Shown here in pieces: positions 5,317-11,921 of a stretch of 19,924 nt of DNA. The notes beneath the pieces were generated by a model. It did not search any database. It saw only the letters and a list, made by a program, of their open reading frames with translations, and had not been told where the DNA came from. The translations under genes and the position numbers were made by a program. Source of the stretch: Gammaproteobacteria bacterium (GTDB taxonomy: Bacteria > Pseudomonadota > Gammaproteobacteria > Xanthomonadales > Xanthomonadaceae); NCBI GenBank assembly GCA_026398715.1, contig JAPLSI010000165.1, positions 1-19,924 on the forward strand. Direction: 5' to 3'. Within the stretch, counting starts at the first letter, position 1. Every line of letters starts with the position of its first letter.

Positions 5317-8001
5317 TCAGCCGGTGTTCTGGATGCCCGCGGCAATCCCGTTCACGGTCGCCACCAGGGCCTGGAACAATGCGTCGTCCTCACGCCCCGT
5401 GCGGCGCCAGCGCTCCAGCAGGTCCACCTGCAGCAGGCTGATCGGGTCCACGTAGGGGTTGCGCAGGCGGATGGAAAGGCGCAGCCGATGATCGTGCGCC
5501 AGCAGGCTCGATTCACCCTTGATGGCGAGGACGGCCGCCTGGGTGCGGTCGAATTCATCGCGGATGGTCGCGTAATAACCCGGGTGCAGGTCGCCGGCCA
5601 GGCGCGAGTAGCGCTCGAAGATGTCCGGGTCGGATTTCGCCAGCACCATCTCCACGTCATCCACCAGCGTGCCGAAGAACGGCCAGTCGCGCGCCATTTC
5701 CGCCAGGGCTTCCACGCCATGCGTCTTGATGGCGGCATCCAGCGCCGTGCCGACGCCATACCAGGCGGTAAGGCCGGCACGGTTCTGCGACCAGGCGAAC
5801 ACCCACGGAATGGCGCGCAGCCGATCGATGCCGGGCACGCCTTCCCCGGCGACGGTGCGACGGCTCGGGCGCGAACCCAGCCAGAGCCGCTCGATCACGT
5901 CGATCGGCGTGGCGGCGCGGAAGTAGGTCGGGAAGTTCTTGTCCTCGTGCACCAGCGACCGGTAGCAGGCGCGCGCGTCGGCGGCGAGTTGCGAGGTCAG
6001 CGGCCGCCAGGTGTCCTCGCGCGGCTCCGGCGGACGTGGCCGCAGCGTGGCCCGCAGTACGGCGCCGGTCGCTTGTTCCAGGTTGCGCAGCGCAATGGAT
6101 CGGATGCCGTACTTGCGATGGATCACCTCGCCTTGTTCGGTGACGCGCAACACACCATCCACCGAGCCGCGCGGCGCGGCGATCACCGCGCGTTCGGTCT
6201 TGCCACCGCCGCGCGACGCGGAGCCGCCGCGGCCGTGGAAGAAGGTGATGCGCACGCCAGTCTCGTGGGCCAACGCGGTCAACGCGACCTGCGCTTGTTG
6301 CAGGGCCCAGCGCGAGGCGACGATGCCGCCGTCCTTCGCACTGTCGGAATAACCGAGCATCGCCACCTGGCGATTGCCACGCGCGGCCAGATGGGCGCGA
6401 TACACGGGATCGGCGAACAGGGATCTCAGCGTATCCGGCGCGGCTTCCAGGTCGGCAACGGTTTCGAACAGCGGCGCGACGTCCAGCGGAATCCGGTCCT
6501 GCGCATCCGTGCAACCGGCCGCGCGGGCGAGCGCCAGCACGGCCAGCGCGTCGGCGGCGCTGCGGCTCATGCTGATGATGTAGGGGCCGAAGGCGCGCTC
6601 GCCATAGCGGGGCCGCAACTCGCCCACCGTGCGGAACACGGCCAGCGTGGAGTCGGCGATGGCAATCGCAGCGGGGCTGCTGTGTGATCGCTCCAACGCG
6701 ATCGGCTCGCCGTTCTCCAGGAATTGGCGAAGCCGCTGGGCGCGATGCTGCGCACTGCGCGAGGCCCAGTCCGCATCACCCAGCAACACCGACAGCGCCG
6801 CGTCGTGCATCGCGGAGTCCTGGCGCAGGTCCAGCGTGGCCAGGTGGAAGCCGAACGCCTCGATGCGGCGGCGCAGGCGGCGCAAGGCGAAACCACCGGC
6901 GTGCTCGCCCCGATGCGCCGCCAGGCTGTGTTCGATCAAAGCGACGTCGGCGAGGAACGCATCGGCGTCGGCATAACCTTCGGGCCGGTCCGCCAGGTTC
7001 GCCTGCAGCCGCGCCGACATCAGCGGCAGCAAGCGACGGTAGGGCATGTCGGCATCGCCGGCCTTCAATCGCGCGGCGGCGGCGGGCAGCATTTGCGAAT
7101 ACTCGTCGATGCGCGCCAGCACGGCCGGATCCACCGCGATACGCGACAGGGATTGGCTAAGTACGTTCGACAATCGGGAAAGGTCGCGCCGATACGCCGC
7201 CAGCACCAGCGCGCGCTGCGCGGAAAGTGCCGCGGCGATGGTTTCGGCGCCGACATTCGGATTGCCGTCCATGTCGCCGCCCACCCACGACCCGAAGCGC
7301 AGCAGCGGCGGCAACGCGACTGCTTCGCCATGGCTTTGCGCGAGCGCGTCCTCGAAAACCTCGAAGAACACCGGCAGCGCGCGATACAGGACATCCGACA
7401 GGTAGAAGCCGACGTGTTCGAGTTCGTCGGCAACGCTCGGGCGTTCGGGCGGCGCTTCGGCGGTTTGCCAGCCGGCCGTCAGGGCCATGCGCATGCGCTC
7501 GCGATCGGCACGGCGCTCGGCGGGCGTTCGCTCGCGGTCGATGTCGGCGATCAGGCTGGCGACGATTTCCTGCTCTTTCTCAAGCAGCACGCGTCGCACG
7601 GCTTCGGTGGGATGCGCGGTGAACACCGGCTCGATGCGCAGGCGTGGCAAGAGCTCGACGATCTGGTCCAGGCCGACGCCTTCCTCGCGAAGGCCCTGCA
7701 ACACGGCGCGCAGCCCGCCGGGCTGCGGCGTCTGTCCGCCGCGTTCGTAATCGCGACGCCGGCGGATGCGATGCACGCGCTCGGCCAGGTTGATCGCCTG
7801 GAAATAGGTGGCGAAGGCGCGCACCAGTTCGCCTGCGCGTTGTTGGGTGGTGCCGGCAAGCGAGGTTGCCAGCTCCTCGATATGCGCGCCGGATTCGCGG
7901 CGCTTGATGGCGGCGCGCCGAATTTTCTCGACCTCCGCCAGGAAGTCCGGTCCTACCTGTTCCGCCAGGATCTCGCCGACCAGCGCGCCGAGTTGTTTCA
8001 C
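5317..8001 (-). CDS. ppc: Phosphoenolpyruvate carboxylase
   Basis: 894 residues from GTG 8001. It carboxylates phosphoenolpyruvate with bicarbonate to oxaloacetate, replenishing the TCA cycle; cytoplasmic, normally a homotetramer. Hallmarks are all present: VFTAHPTEAVRR (catalytic H130), GGDMDGNPNV, GYSDSAKDGG (about 545-555), FFHGRGGSASRGGGK (about 585-600), RKYGIR, and the canonical end NPYVDP...QNTG. The start is uncertain. The frame upstream of the GTG stays homologous to the family (DLEFAPTDRLLRED before VKQLGALVG) up to an in-frame TAG at 8053-8055, beyond which an ATG (8085) opens the same frame. The GTG has a poorly spaced GAGG only two bases away. The body is intact and this is a central enzyme, so I call it functional with an odd 5' end rather than a pseudogene. 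It is divergent from the arsenic operon. Confidence 0.95.
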   Translation of the reverse strand: MKQLGALVGEILAEQVGPDFLAEVEKIRRAAIKRRESGAHIEELATSLAGTTQQRAGELVRAFATYFQAINLAERVHRIRRRRDYERGGQTPQPGGLRAVLQGLREEGVGLDQIVELLPRLRIEPVFTAHPTEAVRRVLLEKEQEIVASLIADIDRERTPAERRADRERMRMALTAGWQTAEAPPERPSVADELEHVGFYLSDVLYRALPVFFEVFEDALAQSHGEAVALPPLLRFGSWVGGDMDGNPNVGAETIAAALSAQRALVLAAYRRDLSRLSNVLSQSLSRIAVDPAVLARIDEYSQMLPAAAARLKAGDADMPYRRLLPLMSARLQANLADRPEGYADADAFLADVALIEHSLAAHRGEHAGGFALRRLRRRIEAFGFHLATLDLRQDSAMHDAALSVLLGDADWASRSAQHRAQRLRQFLENGEPIALERSHSSPAAIAIADSTLAVFRTVGELRPRYGERAFGPYIISMSRSAADALAVLALARAAGCTDAQDRIPLDVAPLFETVADLEAAPDTLRSLFADPVYRAHLAARGNRQVAMLGYSDSAKDGGIVASRWALQQAQVALTALAHETGVRITFFHGRGGSASRGGGKTERAVIAAPRGSVDGVLRVTEQGEVIHRKYGIRSIALRNLEQATGAVLRATLRPRPPEPREDTWRPLTSQLAADARACYRSLVHEDKNFPTYFRAATPIDVIERLWLGSRPSRRTVAGEGVPGIDRLRAIPWVFAWSQNRAGLTAWYGVGTALDAAIKTHGVEALAEMARDWPFFGTLVDDVEMVLAKSDPDIFERYSRLAGDLHPGYYATIRDEFDRTQAAVLAIKGESSLLAHDHRLRLSIRLRNPYVDPISLLQVDLLERWRRTGREDDALFQALVATVNGIAAGIQNTG

Positions 8002-8085
8002 GTCCTCGCGCAGCAGGCGATCGGTGGGTGCGAACTCGAGGTCGCGCAGGGACTAGTCGGCGGTTTCGGTCAGGGGCGTACTCAT
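8002..8085 (-). other. Probable original ppc N-terminal coding segment interrupted by amber TAG
   Basis: From ATG 8085 the ppc frame reads ten codons (MSTPLTETAD), then TAG (8053-8055), then 17 sense codons directly into the ppc frame at GTG 8001. The residues after the stop (SLRDLEFAPTDRLLRED) look like a normal Ppc N-terminus. No ATG, GTG or TTG lies between the TAG and 8001; CTG codons do (first at 8047-8049). Options are a nonsense change, start-codon displacement, a ten-codon leader peptide with reinitiation, readthrough, or a sequence error. Confidence 0.6.
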
Positions 8086-8141
8086 CGCCCCAGCCTACCG
8101 GAGCTTTTTGAGCTTTCACTCTGAAACCGAAAACAGGGGCG

Positions 8142-8171
8142 TTGACACTATTCCATTATTCTGGAATAGTG
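8142..8171 (+). promoter_or_regulatory. arsR promoter with embedded ArsR operator
   Basis: TTGACA (8142-8147), 17 bases, AATAGT (8165-8170). A perfect inverted repeat CACTATTCCA (8146-8155), spacer TTATTC, TGGAATAGTG (8162-8171) fills the spacer and overlaps both boxes, so bound ArsR would block RNA polymerase. The expected transcription start falls about on the ATG at 8177, implying a leaderless arsR message. Confidence 0.8.
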
Positions 8172-8176
8172 GAACG

Positions 8177-8518
8177 ATGAAGACCGAAACCGCCCTGTCC
8201 GCACTCAGCGCCCTAAGCCACGAATCCCGCCTGGCCGCCTTCCGAAAACTCGTACAGGCCGGCCCCGACGGCATGTCGGTGGGCGAACTGCGTGAACACC
8301 TCGACCTGCCGCCGGCAACGCTGAGCGCGCACCTGAACATCCTGCGCGCCGCCGCCCTGGTGCACGACGAACGCGAGGGCCGGGTCATCCGCGTCCGCGC
8401 CAACTATCTGCAAATGAACACCCTGCTCGCCTACCTCACCGAAAACTGCTGCGCCGGAACCGCCGAATGCGCACCGGCCGCCGCCTGCAAACCACGCAAA
8501 TCCGGAGCCTCGAAATGA
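8177..8518 (+). CDS. arsR: ArsR-family arsenite-responsive repressor
   Basis: 113 residues with a winged-helix DNA-binding domain (helix-turn-helix at about 33-60, PPATLSAHLNILRAAALV). It is a dimeric repressor that leaves its operator when As(III) binds. The C-terminal cysteines C91, C92 and C98 (ENCCAGTAEC) have the spacing of the As(III) site of Acidithiobacillus ferrooxidans ArsR (C95/C96/C102), rather than the E. coli CVC-in-helix type. A fourth cysteine, C104, follows. The start at 8177 is chosen because an upstream in-frame extension would run through the promoter and operator. Its stop overlaps the arsI start (ATGA at 8515). It is autoregulated through the palindrome 8146-8171. Divergent from ppc. 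Confidence 0.93.
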   Translation: MKTETALSALSALSHESRLAAFRKLVQAGPDGMSVGELREHLDLPPATLSAHLNILRAAALVHDEREGRVIRVRANYLQMNTLLAYLTENCCAGTAECAPAAACKPRKSGASK

Positions 8519-9003
8519 ATCGATTCCATGTCCACCTCAACGTCGCCGACCTCGCGTCCAGCGTCCGCTTCTATTCCCAATTGTTCGCCAGCCAGCCGAC
8601 CGTGCTGAAGGACGACTACGCCAAGTGGATGCTGGATGACCCGCGCGTCAACTTCGCGATCTCCAACACCGGCCGCAACCCCGGCATCGACCACCTCGGC
8701 ATCCAGGCGGAGTCGAGCGAAGAACTCGCCGCGCTCGGCCACCGCCTCGATGCAGCGGGCGGCAGCCTGGTGTCTGAAGAAGCGACGGTGTGCTGCTACG
8801 CGAAGTCCGACAAGCTGTGGGCCGAAGACCCGCAGGGCACGCGCTGGGAAACCTTCCACACCGTCGGTGAAGCGACCTCGTACTACGCCGCCGACAGCGC
8901 CTGCGCCACCGACGGCGCCAGCTGCAGCCCCGATGTGCGCGCAATGAAACCCAAGGTGGACAAGGGCTCGCCCTGCTGCGCGCCCGCCTCCGGCTGCTGC
9001 TGA
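8515..9003 (+). CDS. arsI: ArsI C-As lyase (VOC-superfamily dioxygenase)
   Basis: 162 residues. The family cleaves the carbon-arsenic bond of trivalent methyl- or aryl-arsenicals with Fe(II) and O2, giving As(III). The beta-alpha-beta-beta-beta VOC repeats are visible from MNRFHVHLNVADL onward. The Fe(II) triad is H5, H60 (in GIDHLGIQ) and E112 (in RWETFHT). The vicinal thiols that hold the arsenical are C93-C94 (TVCCYAKSDK). These match the ArsI arrangement (H5/H62/E115 and C96-C97). The C-terminal tail (130-162) carries six more cysteines, including two CC pairs. The related CadI (cadmium-induced) name is used for some homologues, but the CC pair and operon favour ArsI. It overlaps arsR by 4 bp and is followed by arsC after 25 bp. 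Confidence 0.9.
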   Translation: MNRFHVHLNVADLASSVRFYSQLFASQPTVLKDDYAKWMLDDPRVNFAISNTGRNPGIDHLGIQAESSEELAALGHRLDAAGGSLVSEEATVCCYAKSDKLWAEDPQGTRWETFHTVGEATSYYAADSACATDGASCSPDVRAMKPKVDKGSPCCAPASGCC

Positions 9004-9028
9004 CTATTCCCACACGGAACTGATTTCC

Positions 9029-9412
9029 ATGAAACGAGTGTTGTTCGTCTGTGTCGAAAACTCCAACCGCAGCCAGATGGCCGAAGCCTTCGCGCACATC
9101 CACGGCGGCGACGCGGTGGATGCGTTGAGCGCAGGCTCGAAGCCTTCGGGTCAAATCAACCCGAAGGCCATTCGCTTCATGGGCGAACTGGGCTACGACC
9201 TCAATTCGCATTCGTCCAAGTCACTGGACGACATTGACGGCGAGTTCGATGCGGTGATTACGATGGGCTGCGGCGACAGCTGCCCCTGGGTGCCGGCGAA
9301 GCGACGCGAGGATTGGGCCTTGCCCGATCCCAAGCACATGGACGACGAGGGCTATCGCACCGTGCGTGATGAGATTTCCGCCCGCGTCAAATCCCTGCTC
9401 GCGTCCCTGTGA
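9029..9412 (+). CDS. arsC: Arsenate reductase, low-molecular-weight phosphatase (thioredoxin) type
   Basis: 127 residues. It reduces arsenate to arsenite in the cytoplasm. The phosphatase loop is C8-V-E-N-S-N-R14 (CX5R), followed by S15. The shuttle cysteines are C81 and C85 (MGCGDSCP), and LPDP (98-101) supplies the acid aspartate. This is the thioredoxin/pI258-like family, not the glutaredoxin-linked E. coli ArsC fold. The C81-C85 spacing differs from the pI258 pair (C82/C89), so which cysteine closes the second disulfide is uncertain. The stop overlaps the next gene start (GTGA at 9409). Confidence 0.93.
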   Translation: MKRVLFVCVENSNRSQMAEAFAHIHGGDAVDALSAGSKPSGQINPKAIRFMGELGYDLNSHSSKSLDDIDGEFDAVITMGCGDSCPWVPAKRREDWALPDPKHMDDEGYRTVRDEISARVKSLLASL

Positions 9413-10101
9413 TCGCGCTTTCGCGGAAACTCCTGGCCGAGTTCATCGGCACGGTCCTGTTGCTGGCCACGGTGGTCGGCTCGGGAATCATGGGCGTGGC
9501 GCTGTCGAACGGAAATGACGGCATCGCGTTGCTGGCCAATGCCGCCGCGACGGCCGGCGCGTTGTATGTGCTGATCATCATCCTCGGGCCAATCTCGGGC
9601 GCGCATTTCAACCCGGCGGTAACACTCGTGATGCGCTTGCGCGGCGAACTCGACAATCGTGCTGCCCTGGCCTACGTGCTGGTGCAGGTGGTCGCGGCGA
9701 TACTCGGCGTGATGCTTGCGCATGCCATGTTCGACCAGGCGCTGATCCAGCCCGGCACCCATGCGCGTAGCGGGATGGCGCAGTGGCTCAGCGAATCCGT
9801 CGCGACCTTTGGGCTGGTCCTGACCATCCTGCTGGGCGTTCGGCACAGGCCTGCTGCCGTGCCGGCGCTGGTGGCGAGCTACATCTTCGCCGCGTACTGG
9901 TTTACCGCCAGCACCTCATTCGCCAATCCTGCCGTCACGCTGGCGCGGTCCTTCACGCAGACGTTCGCCGGCATCCGCCCCGGTGACGTGATGGCATTCG
10001 TCCTCGCCCAACTCGTCGGCGCGCTCGTCGCCATCTGGGTCGCCCGCGCCCTGCTGGGCCCGCACGACGGCACGCCCGGGGAGGCTGTGGAGAATCGATG
10101 A
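9409..10101 (+). CDS. aqpS: Arsenic-operon aquaglyceroporin (MIP family channel)
   Basis: 230 residues starting at GTG 9409, 4 bp inside arsC, so translationally coupled. It is a six-helix major intrinsic protein with both pore boxes: HFNPAV (N68-P69-A70) and FANPAVTLARS (N173-P174-A175, with the selectivity-filter R180). In Sinorhizobium meliloti an operon-encoded AqpS lets arsenite made by ArsC leave down its gradient; the same role is inferred here because no ArsB or Acr3 follows. Transmembrane segments are visible at about 8-30, 40-60, 85-107, 128-145, 150-167 and 195-216. The symbol follows that precedent. Generic aquaporin specificity is the alternative. Confidence 0.88.
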   Translation: MIALSRKLLAEFIGTVLLLATVVGSGIMGVALSNGNDGIALLANAAATAGALYVLIIILGPISGAHFNPAVTLVMRLRGELDNRAALAYVLVQVVAAILGVMLAHAMFDQALIQPGTHARSGMAQWLSESVATFGLVLTILLGVRHRPAAVPALVASYIFAAYWFTASTSFANPAVTLARSFTQTFAGIRPGDVMAFVLAQLVGALVAIWVARALLGPHDGTPGEAVENR

Positions 10102-10146
10102 CCATGCGCGGCGCCCGGAGCCCGCGGTGCGACGCGCCACGGTCAT
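10098..10146 (+). terminator. Structured 3' end of the arsenic operon (possible terminator)
   Basis: ATGACC (10098-10103, overlapping the aqpS stop) pairs with GGTCAT (10141-10146), and the GC-rich interior can extend the stem with interruptions. No T-run follows, so an intrinsic terminator is uncertain. Confidence 0.3.
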
Positions 10147-10163
10147 ATCACTGCAATACAAGT

Positions 10164-10178
10164 CGCCCATTCTGGGCG
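10164..10178. other. Short perfect dyad upstream of the TerB-like gene
   Basis: CGCCCA, loop TTC, TGGGCG. It lies 33 bp before the start at 10211 and could be an operator or a leader hairpin. No regulator can be assigned. Confidence 0.35.
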
Positions 10179-10210
10179 GTGGCACTCATCGACGCACAGG
10201 GGACGATCGG

Positions 10211-10459
10211 ATGACAAATGTTTCCAGCAACTGGAACGCGATAATGCAGTACTCGTTCATCCGCATCTTTGCCAACGACGGCACGATCGATGCCGATGAG
10301 TTGGCCATGCTGGAACGATTGGCGATGGCCGACGGACTGATGGACGATCGCGAGCGCAATGTGCTCACGACCATCTTTTCCAGGATCAACGCGGACACCG
10401 TTTCAGCAGACGTGCTGGCAAGCATCGACCAGTTCAAGGCCCGCCACCAGATTCCCTGA
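10211..10459 (+). CDS. Small TerB-like helical protein
   Basis: 82 residues from ATG 10211, preceded by AGGGGA eight to nine bases upstream. The core NDGTIDADELAMLERLAMADGLMDDRERN has the paired acidic signature (xDGxIxxxE ... xDGxxxxxE) of TerB-like proteins, which form an all-helical bundle. It is shorter than canonical TerB (about 140-150 residues) and may be a half-size relative. There is no signal peptide or membrane segment. It sits 109 bp after the arsenic operon with a hairpin between and is convergent with gshA (17 bp apart). Function unknown; a link to metalloid stress is only positional. Confidence 0.6.
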   Translation: MTNVSSNWNAIMQYSFIRIFANDGTIDADELAMLERLAMADGLMDDRERNVLTTIFSRINADTVSADVLASIDQFKARHQIP

Positions 10460-10463
10460 GGCT

Positions 10464-10473
10464 GGGGAGCCCC
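10464..10473. other. Small dyad between convergent genes
   Basis: GGGG-AG-CCCC in the 17 bp between the stop at 10459 and the gshA stop at 10477. It has no T-run on either strand, so any shared terminator function is weakly supported. Confidence 0.2.
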
Positions 10474-10476
10474 GGG

Positions 10477-11841
10477 TCAATAGGCGAACTCGCGGAACAC
10501 CGGATCCACCGATCCCTTCCACTCGCCATGGAACAAGGCCAGCTTGCGTTCCGCCGGCGTCTCGTTGGCCAGCGCAAATTCGATCAACGGCTCGAGGAAA
10601 ACCGCCTCGGTCGCGCCGGTTGAATTCAAGCGCGCCCGCCGTGCCAAACCTTGTCCTGCAATCTTCAGGGCTTCCAGCGCAAGGTCACGCACGCTGCCGT
10701 TGCGGAACGGCAACTTCAGCGCATGCTTGGGCACACCATCGCGCAGCGCATTGCGCTCGACCATCGTGAAATCCTTCACCAGGTCCCAGGCCGCATCCAG
10801 CGCTTCGTCGTCGTACAGCAGGCCAACCCAGAACGCCGGCAGCGCGCACAGGCGATTCCAGGGGCCGCCGTCGGCGCCGCGCATCTCCAGGTATTTCTTC
10901 AGGCGCACTTCCGGGAAGGCCGTGGTCATGTGGTCGGCCCAGTCCTTCATCGTCGGCAACGCGCCCGGCAGCACCGGCAGCTTGCCCGCCATGAAGTCCT
11001 TGAAGCTCAGGCCCGCGCAGTCGATGTATTCGCCACCGCGATAGGTGAAGTACATCGGCACGTCCAGCAGATAGTCGACATAGCGCTCGAAGCCGAAGCC
11101 CGGCTCGAACACGAAGGGCAGCATGCCGCAGCGATCGGGATCGGTGTCGGTCCAGATGTGCGAGCGATAGCTCAGGTAACCGTTCGGCTTGCCTTCGGTG
11201 AAGGGGGAATCGGCGAACAACGCCGTCGCGATCGGCTGCAGGGCCAGCGACACACGGAATTTCTTCACCATGTCGGCTTCGGACGAAAAATCGAGGTTCA
11301 CCTGCACCGTGCAGGTGCGCGTCATCATGTCCAGGCCCAGGTTGCCGACCTTGGGCATGTAGTCGCGCATGATCTGGTAGCGGCCCTTGGGCATCCAGGG
11401 CATGTCCTCGCGCTTCCACTTGGGCTGGAAACCCATGCCCAGGAAGCCGAGGCCTATTTCTTCGGCGACTGTCTTCACTTCCTTCAGGTGCGCGGTGGTT
11501 TCGCAGCAAGTCTGGTGGATGTTGTCGAGCATCGCGCCGGAAAGTTCGAACTGTCCCGCGGGTTCCAGGGTGATCGAGCCGCCGTCGCGCAGCAGGGCGA
11601 TGACCTTGCCGTGTTCTTCCACCGGCTGCCAGCCGAAGCGGGTCAGGCCGCGCAGCATCGCCTCGATGCCGCGCGGGCCTTCGTAGGTGGGCGGGCGCAG
11701 GTCGTCCAGGCGGAAGCCGAATTTCTCATGCTCCGTGCCAATCTTCCATTGCTCCGGCGGGCGGCTGCCGCTGGCGTGGAACTCGACCAGCTCGTGGCGG
11801 CTGGTGATCGGTGAATCCTCGATATTGCTCGGACTGGACAC
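10477..11841 (-). CDS. gshA: Glutamate-cysteine ligase, plant/alphaproteobacterial type
   Basis: 454 residues. It catalyses ATP-dependent ligation of glutamate to cysteine, the first step of glutathione synthesis, in the cytoplasm. Recognisable blocks are [12 protein letters not shown] (nucleotide/metal side), [52 protein letters not shown] and [22 protein letters not shown], all typical of the class that includes the plant enzyme. The length is typical. The start is GTG 11841 because AGGGGA lies six bases upstream; an in-frame TTG at 11865 has no such site. It lies next to the arsenic operon but on the opposite strand with its own promoter region, so co-regulation is not shown. Divergent from the ABC transporter genes. 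Confidence 0.95.
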   Translation of the reverse strand: MSSPSNIEDSPITSRHELVEFHASGSRPPEQWKIGTEHEKFGFRLDDLRPPTYEGPRGIEAMLRGLTRFGWQPVEEHGKVIALLRDGGSITLEPAGQFELSGAMLDNIHQTCCETTAHLKEVKTVAEEIGLGFLGMGFQPKWKREDMPWMPKGRYQIMRDYMPKVGNLGLDMMTRTCTVQVNLDFSSEADMVKKFRVSLALQPIATALFADSPFTEGKPNGYLSYRSHIWTDTDPDRCGMLPFVFEPGFGFERYVDYLLDVPMYFTYRGGEYIDCAGLSFKDFMAGKLPVLPGALPTMKDWADHMTTAFPEVRLKKYLEMRGADGGPWNRLCALPAFWVGLLYDDEALDAAWDLVKDFTMVERNALRDGVPKHALKLPFRNGSVRDLALEALKIAGQGLARRARLNSTGATEAVFLEPLIEFALANETPAERKLALFHGEWKGSVDPVFREFAY

Positions 11842-11869
11842 GGTGCTTCCCCTTAGTCTCCGCAATCTG

Positions 11870-11887
11870 GGGGCGAGCCCCTACAAT
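11870..11887 (+). promoter_or_regulatory. Dyad and -10-like box in the gshA / ABC transporter divergent region
   Basis: GGGGC-GA-GCCCC (11870-11881) is followed immediately by TACAAT (11882-11887), a good -10 for the rightward gene (start 11922). No convincing -35 was found. The dyad would also form in the gshA leader. Confidence 0.4.
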
Positions 11888-11921
11888 CGCAAGTGATGAC
11901 ATGCCAGTCTAGCCAACCCTC

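Noticed and set aside
5317..8085. ppc as a pseudogene
   Set aside because: Apart from the early TAG the 894-residue frame is intact with every catalytic motif, and it encodes a central enzyme; a displaced start or sequence error is more likely.
5488..8124. Two long plus-strand open frames (about 400 and 466 codons) opposite ppc
   Set aside because: They are antisense to a highly conserved enzyme and their translations are Arg/Gln/Gly-rich without domains.
10211..10459. EF-hand calcium-binding protein (NDGTIDADEL)
   Set aside because: Only the second half of an EF-hand loop is matched; the repeated xDG...E pattern within helices fits a TerB-like bundle better.
10651..11814. 387-codon plus-strand open frame opposite gshA
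   Set aside because: Antisense shadow of a well-supported glutamate-cysteine ligase; no family-like sequence.
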